IMG/VR virus record: IMGVR_UViG_3300028198_000003
Coordinates: 1 to 61,047 of that record
Length of the DNA: 61,047 bases
Direction: 5' to 3' (one strand)
DNA from: a virus
This document shows positions 49,513 to 56,508 of this stretch, piece after piece. Under the pieces are notes generated by a model. That model worked only from the letters and a program-made list of their open reading frames with translations. It was not told the origin of the DNA and made no database searches. Numbering within the stretch: the stretch's first letter is position 1; each line of letters begins with the position of its first letter. Both the position numbers and the translations under genes were made by a program.

Positions 49513-50493
49513 TTATTGTTCTGCTGTTGCTGCAGAGGTTGCTACTACAGATATGGTCTTTGCTGTCCAACTAATGTCTTCAAATACTGGTTCTACTGGT
49601 TCAAGACCTGAGACACCATGATCATTTATTGCCAATCCTGTCAAGGTTATTACTATTTTTTCAGCAGAAGATTTTTCAAATGTTAATCTAAATTCTGTTG
49701 CTCCTCCACCAACTGTTTCTTGAGGAACTGCTGCTATCTGTGCAAGTAAATCATCTAGTAAATTTTTATTTAACCATGAGGCTTTGAATGAACCAGTTAT
49801 ATCCAAGACTCGTTTGTATGCTGCTGCACCTGAATGACTACCTAAACCATAAAGTAGTTCTGCATTTTGTGTAAGACTTAAACTTGCATCTTGACACTGT
49901 GCAACTAATGCTCCTGCAAAATATAACTCTGCGTGAGCGAATGTATATGGAAATTCTTCTGCTGGTTTTGTAGGTGTTGCTGTCAAGGTTGTTGATGGTG
50001 CTGTTTCTATACCGTAAGTAATATCTGCACTACAGTCTACTAATCCACCTACTGAAGCACTTATGGAAAGTGATCCTACAATTCCACCTTTTAATGTTCT
50101 GACTATATCTGCTGATAATCCGTCATAACCAACTTCTATTTGAATTGTTCTAGCTGTCTTAGGTAGTCCTGCACTTGCAGGATATGTATATGTAAATGGT
50201 GTTGTACCTGCTTTAGTTGGAGATCCTAAAATTGAACCAATTATCCACGGGCTTGAAAGTGTAAATGACATTGAAGCAGATCCTTGTTGTTGACCGTATG
50301 CAAATTTATCTACTGTATTTTGATTAAGTTTAGCTAAATTAACTTTATTATTTGTGAGTGTAAGACTAGACATTTTGTCTTGAAGACCGAATTTTTTATC
50401 TGCTACTTGACCTGAACCAGTTGCGTCTAAAACACCGTAAGTGTCTCCTTCCCAGCCGTATTTTACATATACATGAGCACCAGTTCGTACCAT
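49513..50493 (-). CDS. major tail (tube) protein
   Basis: A 326-residue beta-rich protein directly upstream of the chaperones. It starts MVRTGAHVYVKYGWEGDTYG and has alternating strands (SLSISASVGGLVDCSADITY; AELYFAGALVAQCQDASLSL) typical of tail tube proteins of about this size. It forms stacked hexamers through which DNA exits. A TATA-like TTTATAAGG is 27 nt upstream, suggesting an own promoter for this abundant protein. Confidence 0.75.
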   Translation of the reverse strand: MVRTGAHVYVKYGWEGDTYGVLDATGSGQVADKKFGLQDKMSSLTLTNNKVNLAKLNQNTVDKFAYGQQQGSASMSFTLSSPWIIGSILGSPTKAGTTPFTYTYPASAGLPKTARTIQIEVGYDGLSADIVRTLKGGIVGSLSISASVGGLVDCSADITYGIETAPSTTLTATPTKPAEEFPYTFAHAELYFAGALVAQCQDASLSLTQNAELLYGLGSHSGAAAYKRVLDITGSFKASWLNKNLLDDLLAQIAAVPQETVGGGATEFRLTFEKSSAEKIVITLTGLAINDHGVSGLEPVEPVFEDISWTAKTISVVATSAATAEQ

Positions 50494-50523
50494 GATATTA
50501 TTTAAACTATTACCTTATAAATA

Positions 50524-50940
50524 TTATGGATTAAGTTTTCTGTACTTCATAACGATGGTATGCCTATAAATATTCCTATATAAATCATTATCATGGTTAG
50601 ATTGGGTTAACATTAGATCCACATAATCAGTTCCTCGTATGTTTGCTTTCACTATTCTAAACACTTCATCTACCAAATTTTCATGATGTTGTAGATTTTT
50701 AAATGAATGTACCTCTATTTTAACATAAATAGTATGTAGAAAATCTTCACCATGTAGACCAAAATATTGTGGATCTTCATTGGTAGGAGTCACTAATATG
50801 AAATCACGCCTATCGTCCATAAAACCAGTGGTTCTTTCTTCCCATACGAAAGTTATATCTGGTTGAGATGATAAAGTCCAATTATCTACAATAAGATTCT
50901 TTGCAGTTTCTGCACTTTGATACATGTTGGAATTACCCAT
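50524..50940 (-). CDS. tail terminator/completion protein
   Basis: A 138-residue alpha/beta protein (FVWEERTTGFMDDRRDFILV; IYVKIEVHSFKNLQHHENLV) in the usual place of the tail terminator, before the tube gene. The composition fits gpU/gp11-like proteins that cap the tail for joining to the head. Position-based call. Confidence 0.6.
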   Translation of the reverse strand: MGNSNMYQSAETAKNLIVDNWTLSSQPDITFVWEERTTGFMDDRRDFILVTPTNEDPQYFGLHGEDFLHTIYVKIEVHSFKNLQHHENLVDEVFRIVKANIRGTDYVDLMLTQSNHDNDLYRNIYRHTIVMKYRKLNP

Positions 50941-50977
50941 ACTTTATATAGATTTTACAAAGTTATTAAGTTTGTCT

Positions 50978-52291
50978 TTATACACGGTCGTCAGTACGAC
51001 TACTCGTAGGTTTTTTTCTTCTACCCTTATCATATCTATTATACCAACCACGAGCAATAGTAGTATTTGCTTTTCTCCAAACTTCATATTTAATCTGTCT
51101 TTCTGTTTGATATTTGGATCTATCCCCACGTTCTTTATACAAATCTGATTTTACTTGTCTTTTATTTTTTCTTGCCTTAGATATAGGTATTTTAGCACCT
51201 GCATTTTGTTTATATTTACCACTCCAACTTGCTGTATTCTGTCCTAAAGCATTAGCATATACTCCATTTGCTATCAAAAACACTGATCTGTCTATAAAAT
51301 TCATTCTTCCTTTTACTGTTTTAATATTTAAGAAATCATCAAATTTATAAGATTTGAAAATACCTGTTCTAATAAACCAGTCTCTAATATTGTTTATATT
51401 TGGAAATTTAGGTGTTTTTATCTGTTGTTGTTTTATCTCATCAATCTCACTTAAAAATTCTTTATGTTTGTCAGATGTTTTTTTCTGAGATTCTATCTCT
51501 TCTTTTGAAGCAACTGTTTCTGTTAGATCAAGATTTAGAAATGCCTCATTAAACTTTTCCAATGCTGCTGTTAATACACTTTGTATTCTTTCATCACTAT
51601 TTTCATCTAAATAAGATTTTATATTACCTTTGAATAAAAAACCTTCTCCTTCAAAAAACTTTTCAACATCTCTACCAGTAAATGATTTGAAATCTTTTTG
51701 TCCATGTTCTGTAGTACTTTGCTTTTCTCTAACATACCCTAAAATGGTTGATGCTTTTTGATCAATTCTTCCACTTTTTGTTTTGATTTTATTAGGTAAT
51801 ATATCTGGTCGTTGTAATTGATGTGGAACTTCTGCATGATATTGTTTTTTTAATGATTCATATTGTGGACTATCAGGGTGGTCTAACTTAACATGTTTCC
51901 AATGAGCCCGTGATATTTGAGGGTGATTACTAGAAAGCCAAGAATCATATCCTATTTTATCCTGAAAATAATACTCAAGAAATTTTGAATCAAGATTTAA
52001 AGTTACATTTTTTACTGATTTCCATACTTCCCCTTCTGTTCCATCTTTTTTATAAGGGGTTTTAGTAGGATCATATAAATTATTATAAGATCCACGAACT
52101 GAATATGTATTATATTCTAATTTAAATGGTACATAATCCAAACCTTGTCCTCTAAACATTTCTAATATATCTTGATTTGTTTGATCTACCAATGAATTTA
52201 TTTTACTTCCAATTAATCTTGCATGCATTACTTTTTTTGTTTTAGAAGTAAGAGATCTATCACCTCTTCTAGATCCTTTAATTCTTACCAT
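50978..52291 (-). CDS. neck/minor head protein, enlarged
   Basis: A 437-residue basic protein between the connector and tail terminator genes, where siphoviruses encode an HK97 gp10-like neck protein of about 150 residues. The N-terminal start (KGSRRGDRSLTSKTKKVMHA) and C-terminal part (SVFLIANGVYANALGQN, then many Lys/Arg) would fit that family, with a long insertion of charged helices (about 90-330). Function inferred from position. Confidence 0.5.
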   Translation of the reverse strand: MVRIKGSRRGDRSLTSKTKKVMHARLIGSKINSLVDQTNQDILEMFRGQGLDYVPFKLEYNTYSVRGSYNNLYDPTKTPYKKDGTEGEVWKSVKNVTLNLDSKFLEYYFQDKIGYDSWLSSNHPQISRAHWKHVKLDHPDSPQYESLKKQYHAEVPHQLQRPDILPNKIKTKSGRIDQKASTILGYVREKQSTTEHGQKDFKSFTGRDVEKFFEGEGFLFKGNIKSYLDENSDERIQSVLTAALEKFNEAFLNLDLTETVASKEEIESQKKTSDKHKEFLSEIDEIKQQQIKTPKFPNINNIRDWFIRTGIFKSYKFDDFLNIKTVKGRMNFIDRSVFLIANGVYANALGQNTASWSGKYKQNAGAKIPISKARKNKRQVKSDLYKERGDRSKYQTERQIKYEVWRKANTTIARGWYNRYDKGRRKKPTSSRTDDRV

Positions 52292-52292
52292 A

Positions 52293-52907
52293 CTAAGGTA
52301 TAAAGAATATTTCTTGTCGATTGTCTATACAGTTTTCAATATCAGCTCTCCAATCTGACTTAGATGCAGATATGTCTACACCGTTTGCACCAGTTGGTAG
52401 AATATCCATTCTGAAACTAGAGTTGATCAAATCTATTGCTGTTAGTTTAATACATGCGTCTTGTATATCATAAGGAACCGTTGGATCTCCATAACGATAT
52501 GTTACTCTTATTCTGTTCTTTCTCATAATTGTAAATATATAACCACGAAAATATAACTTTCCATACTCCCCTTCAAGGTTATGAACTCCTGTATCATTTG
52601 TATGATCAATATAACTGTCACCTGTCCATATTTCTATTTTATCTCCTTCATCGGGATCTAAATCTGCAATCTGTCTATGTTTTAAAAATATTGGTGAACC
52701 CCAACCATAAGAATATAATAATGGTAAATCATGAATTTCCTTACCTGATGATATAACTCCTCCAAAATGGTGTCCTATTCTTCTGTCAAGTTCTTTCTCT
52801 TTCCTGAGGATAATTTTCTCGACCTGAGCCTTATTTGGAGTAGTAGTAGCAGTGATTGGAACACGAAGAAAATCAGAAACATCGGCTACTGTACAGTATG
52901 TGACCAT
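52293..52907 (-). CDS. head-tail connector protein
   Basis: A 204-residue protein starting MVTYCTVADVSDFLRVPITA, followed by an N-terminal helical part with KIILRKEKELDRRIGHHF and a C-terminal IQDACIKLTAIDLINSSFRM, matching gp6/gp15-like adaptors that sit under the portal. TTTAAATAC lies exactly 29 nt upstream. Confidence 0.7.
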   Translation of the reverse strand: MVTYCTVADVSDFLRVPITATTTPNKAQVEKIILRKEKELDRRIGHHFGGVISSGKEIHDLPLLYSYGWGSPIFLKHRQIADLDPDEGDKIEIWTGDSYIDHTNDTGVHNLEGEYGKLYFRGYIFTIMRKNRIRVTYRYGDPTVPYDIQDACIKLTAIDLINSSFRMDILPTGANGVDISASKSDWRADIENCIDNRQEIFFIP

Positions 52908-52940
52908 AGTTTTATAAAGGTTACTTTGTATTTAAATTTT

Positions 52941-53207
52941 CTATTTGAAAACTACTATCCATTCGGCTGCATTAGTCACTTTTAGGAAAATACCATCTTC
53001 TAAACGTCTATTTATGTTAAAGACTGATTGAGTTGATGATCCAAATACCTCAAATTCAACTGTGCCTGCTGCATTAGTACCATTAATTACTTCTAATTTT
53101 GCTCCTGCATGTTCCTTAGTACAATATATAGCGACTATGACACCATGAGATCCTTTTGCCAAAGTATTAGCATTGAAGGAAACAACATTATGATTCTCTG
53201 TACCCAT
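52941..53207 (-). CDS. 88-residue beta-rich virion protein
   Basis: Strand-rich (GVIVAIYCTKEHAGAKLEVI; GIFLKVTNAAEWIVVFK), similar in size to capsid decoration proteins. TTTATATAA 29 nt upstream and a terminator just before make it an independent transcript start. Role inferred from position. Confidence 0.55.
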   Translation of the reverse strand: MGTENHNVVSFNANTLAKGSHGVIVAIYCTKEHAGAKLEVINGTNAAGTVEFEVFGSSTQSVFNINRRLEDGIFLKVTNAAEWIVVFK

Positions 53208-53263
53208 ATTATATCATATATGAGGAATTATATAAACTTTATCAACTATAGAAATACATAGTA

Positions 53264-53346
53264 TTAATTAACTGTTAGCTAACGTATGTAAAGTTAGCTA
53301 ACTTAGCTTAATTAAGTTAATTAACTTTATAAAAAATAGAAAAAAA
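53264..53346. promoter_or_regulatory. palindrome cluster and T-run terminator
   Basis: Within 62 bp: TTAATTAAC (53264-53272), palindrome GTTAGCTAAC twice (53274-53283 and 53293-53302), palindrome CTTAATTAAG (53307-53316), and palindrome GTTAATTAAC (53316-53325). On the minus strand T7 and T6 runs (53346-53331) directly follow the stop of the preceding capsid-associated gene. It may terminate the head transcript and act as an operator for the next promoter at 53236-53228. Confidence 0.55.
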
Positions 53347-53350
53347 GAGA

Positions 53351-53743
53351 CTAGAAACCTAGTACTCGGATTTTACAGGTCATACTGTTTGTTGCAGTTG
53401 ATGCGTTTGCTAATTCTGCAAATGCTCTTGCTGCTGAACCTTTGGCAGTATGATCTTCACCATAACATTTAATCTTACCTGTTGCTGCTGCATTTGTTGC
53501 AGAAGGAACATATTGCAAAAGTAAACCTTTATTGCCATCGAAGATTTGTGCTCCGATAACAGTACCGATTCTACTACCTAATGAAAGATCTACGACATTA
53601 CCGTTTGTAGCATAGTTATCACCTGCTGCATAGGTTATATCTACTACTACTGATTTCAATTTTGATGTCAGCTCACTTTGTATAGATAGTGTCTTGCCTG
53701 AAAGACTTTTATGTAAGGCATTTTGTGCGATTGTTATTGCCAT
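53351..53743 (-). CDS. capsid-associated protein, possible decoration
   Basis: A 130-residue protein starting MAITIAQNALHKSLSGKTLS, strand-rich with many Gly and Ala (GSRIGTVIGAQIFDGNKGLL). It lies after the capsid and metalloprotease genes and has TATATATAA 30 nt upstream, then a strong T-run terminator: a monocistronic unit, as expected for an abundant head protein. Identity inferred. Confidence 0.55.
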   Translation of the reverse strand: MAITIAQNALHKSLSGKTLSIQSELTSKLKSVVVDITYAAGDNYATNGNVVDLSLGSRIGTVIGAQIFDGNKGLLLQYVPSATNAAATGKIKCYGEDHTAKGSAARAFAELANASTATNSMTCKIRVLGF

Positions 53744-53775
53744 CAACTTATATAAAAAAGACTATTATATATACT

Positions 53776-54564
53776 TTAATAACATCTAAAAATATAACTA
53801 TCTGATATATAACACCCTTTAATATGGAATACTGGTACTGGTTTATTCCAACCATTTTCTCCATATATTTTACCAATCATGACTAAATCTAGATATGTGA
53901 CAGATAAAATCTGATTTTCATCAAATGGACTTATTGTTGGTGCCATTACAGATTGTGTGTAACCTTGCATTGACCTGTTTAAGTTAAAATGTGCCAAACC
54001 TAAACCATGTCCAAATTCATGCACTATGATATTTTTTATTGTGTTCTCTGATAAAGGATAACTTTCTTGCACCATGTTAACTGTAGATGTAGATATATCA
54101 TCACCTATAACAATCTTAGTTATGTTTTTTTGACTTTCTAAAAATACATTGATGAACATAAATTTATGCCAAGATGCATTAAAATTTAAACCTGTGTTTC
54201 CTAATGTTTTACTGTTTGATGTTTTTTCATAATTTATCATAATATTACATTGAGGATAATCTAATGCACTTGCAGTTTTATGGTCTTCCCAAGGTATTGT
54301 TTCTACAAGAACAGCCCAACTACCGTTAGGATAAGCATATTCTAATTTTAATATCCATTCTTCTATTGCAGATATTGTTATGTATTTTAACTTATACCAA
54401 TCATATAACTCAGGATTGACCTCAAACAAACAAACATGAGGATTAGTAGCATGTCTTAATTTTAATGAATTATATTTACTATATTCCCCATTTTCTGCAA
54501 ATGAATTTAAAGGTACATTCATGAACAAAACCATAAATACAAGGATTATAACAGCATACTTCAT
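53776..54564 (-). CDS. secreted matrixin-like zinc metalloprotease
   Basis: A 262-residue exported protein: signal peptide residues 1-23 (ending NSFA-E), then a metzincin catalytic domain with HEFGHGLGLAH at 182-192, the full H-E-x-x-H-x-x-G-x-x-H zinc motif, and a Met-turn (SVMAPT, M207). Metzincins cut extracellular proteins; the fold here is matrixin-like. It sits between capsid and decoration genes under its own TATA-like box (TTTATAGG, about 27 nt upstream). Likely roles are cleavage of the host S-layer or pili during release or entry. Confidence 0.8.
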   Translation of the reverse strand: MKYAVIILVFMVLFMNVPLNSFAENGEYSKYNSLKLRHATNPHVCLFEVNPELYDWYKLKYITISAIEEWILKLEYAYPNGSWAVLVETIPWEDHKTASALDYPQCNIMINYEKTSNSKTLGNTGLNFNASWHKFMFINVFLESQKNITKIVIGDDISTSTVNMVQESYPLSENTIKNIIVHEFGHGLGLAHFNLNRSMQGYTQSVMAPTISPFDENQILSVTYLDLVMIGKIYGENGWNKPVPVFHIKGCYISDSYIFRCY

Positions 54565-54628
54565 ATTAAAATAATGGGTTAAACCTATAAATATATTCTT
54601 AGTTTAGGGAGTTACTTGATATATATCT

Positions 54629-54642
54629 AAAAAAGTAAAAAA
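54629..54642 (-). terminator. T-run terminator after the major capsid gene
   Basis: On the minus strand, six T, AC, six T lies 17 nt after the capsid stop codon. The same T-run/AC/T-run pattern is found after the 59377 gene. Confidence 0.6.
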
Positions 54643-54658
54643 TTGGATTTTGGTTTGA

Positions 54659-55876
54659 CTAGAGTTTAATATCTCTGATCTTGCCTTGAGATTTGAAGTG
54701 ACGACATACAGTTTCACCCATAGTTCTGTATACACCTTTCTCAACAAATGCATTGTTGACAAATGGATATGCAGGAGTTCTTCGGGTTGCTTCGTAATAT
54801 TCGGTAGGAATTGCTACTTGGATTCCGATTCTTGGATAACCATAACCTTCTGCATCAGATGTATCTAATGCAAATAGTCTTCCAACTTCAGTGTTACCGT
54901 ATGACGGTGCATCTTTTGTTGGAATGAATGGGACTCCATAGATAGAATCTACGTGAATACCTACTCCAGTGCCTTTGAAAGTTTGGATTCCGTTTACGTC
55001 GATTTGTACTAAGCTCTCACCGTAAGGGTTTGCAACTCTTACAGAAGGCATATACAAGCCTTGGATTTCGGAATAAACTTCGTGGGAACCTAAGAATACG
55101 TTTGGATCTTTACCTGCTGCAATACGGATCTTTCTAAGGAAAGTTCGTAATGTATCATCGGTAAGAACACCATCTGTTCCTATTGCTCCACCAGCGGATT
55201 CTACAGTACAATCAAATTCAGGCATTGCGTTGGTATCTCTATTGATATCAGCACTTGCTGCCCAAGGATTGTAGTGTTTTGAACCTGCACCACCGACAAC
55301 TGTTTCTTCAGCGTTTGAAGAAATAATTCTGTCTAGTGACTCAAAGTCCAGTGTGCCTGCGAAGGCACCACCTGCTGCTGCACCAACCTCTGAATCTTTT
55401 AGCAATGCTCTATTGAGGAATTCTTTATGCTGTACAGCCATAAATAGTCTAAGACTACCTAAGCCTCCCCAAATATCATCTTTAGAGTGTGTTGCAAGCC
55501 ATTCCATTACTTCAGATGCACTGAATGGCAACTGAGCTGTTTTTGGTTTTACATCAATCTCTTTAAGTTGAGGTTTGGTTGTTTCAGCAATTAATCCACC
55601 TTCTGCAGTTCCACCTAATACTGTATTAGAGTTTGTGGTATTAAGGACAGCTTTGTCAGTAATAACCCTCCAACCAGATTTGTCCCAAGGGACTTTTGGT
55701 AGAATACCGAAAGCGTTTGCCTCTAAGTTAAGTTGAGCCCATGCATAAGCACCAAATACGGCATTAAAAGTGCCTGCAGTTGATGTTGTGATTGGAGCGT
55801 CAGCTTTTCTGATGAGGTTTCTATTATATCCATAATAGAGTGCTTCAAGTTCGTCGATTGTTTGGATTTTAGGCAT
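54659..55876 (-). CDS. major capsid protein (HK97-like)
   Basis: A 405-residue protein starting MPKIQTIDELEALYYGYNRN, after scaffold and protease genes in the canonical order. The N-arm is followed by the fold-typical acidic and Gly/Ala-rich segments (NTVLGGTAEGGLIAETTKPQ; KTAQLPFSASEVMEWLATHS) and a C-terminal A-domain part (GVGIHVDSIYGVPFIPTKDA; PRIGIQVAIPTEYYEATRRT). The ATG at 55876 follows GGAGGG and directly follows the scaffold stop; a longer upstream start would overlap the scaffold gene. A separate scaffold implies that no delta domain is needed. Confidence 0.85.
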   Translation of the reverse strand: MPKIQTIDELEALYYGYNRNLIRKADAPITTSTAGTFNAVFGAYAWAQLNLEANAFGILPKVPWDKSGWRVITDKAVLNTTNSNTVLGGTAEGGLIAETTKPQLKEIDVKPKTAQLPFSASEVMEWLATHSKDDIWGGLGSLRLFMAVQHKEFLNRALLKDSEVGAAAGGAFAGTLDFESLDRIISSNAEETVVGGAGSKHYNPWAASADINRDTNAMPEFDCTVESAGGAIGTDGVLTDDTLRTFLRKIRIAAGKDPNVFLGSHEVYSEIQGLYMPSVRVANPYGESLVQIDVNGIQTFKGTGVGIHVDSIYGVPFIPTKDAPSYGNTEVGRLFALDTSDAEGYGYPRIGIQVAIPTEYYEATRRTPAYPFVNNAFVEKGVYRTMGETVCRHFKSQGKIRDIKL

Positions 55877-55877
55877 T

Positions 55878-56453
55878 TTAATAATACCCTCCGTTTTGTT
55901 GTGTCGTTTCTGGGCTTCCATAATCGCCTGCTAAGATTCTTTTTGCAACATGGGATAGACCTTCATAACCTTGACTTCTTGCGTCTTTCAAAACCATATT
56001 CAATTCTACGTCAGCAGATTTGTTTATGTTTTCAACAGAAGCACTTGGTCTTGGTGTTTCAGTGGTGAAATTGAAATTAGCTTTTTGTTGCATAGCTAAT
56101 CCTGAATCATCACTTTCAGGTTTATCTTGACCAGATTTATCGTCATCTAATCCTGCTTGCACAGAATTGGATTGTAATGTATCTGGTACAGTTACATCAG
56201 CACCAATGTCCTCAGAATCTGATTCTTTTGGTTTGATATTTAACTGTGTTTTTGGTTCTTCAAAGAGAGCTTTTTCAACTCGTTCTTCGAGATTTGCTTG
56301 AGAATCTGACAGAGCTTTTACGTGCTCAGTTAGAGTAGACAAAGTTTCAATTAAAGCTTCGTCAAAAGATTTTTCTTTTGATTCATATTCTTCTTCTTCT
56401 TCTTCGTCTTTCTCGTCTTCATGATCTTCTTTTCTAAGTTCTTCTAAAGTCAT
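55878..56453 (-). CDS. scaffold-like acidic protein
   Basis: A 191-residue protein, strongly acidic at the N-terminus (Glu/Asp-rich about 5-30), a predicted coiled coil (about 33-62), then a low-complexity region, ending ILAGDYGSPETTQQNGGYY. Its position between the protease and capsid genes and its composition fit a capsid scaffold removed during maturation. Confidence 0.7.
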   Translation of the reverse strand: MTLEELRKEDHEDEKDEEEEEEYESKEKSFDEALIETLSTLTEHVKALSDSQANLEERVEKALFEEPKTQLNIKPKESDSEDIGADVTVPDTLQSNSVQAGLDDDKSGQDKPESDDSGLAMQQKANFNFTTETPRPSASVENINKSADVELNMVLKDARSQGYEGLSHVAKRILAGDYGSPETTQQNGGYY

Positions 56454-56508
56454 GTATATTGAATTACATATAACAGGGTTTATAAAGATTGTGGGAACAT
56501 TTATATTG

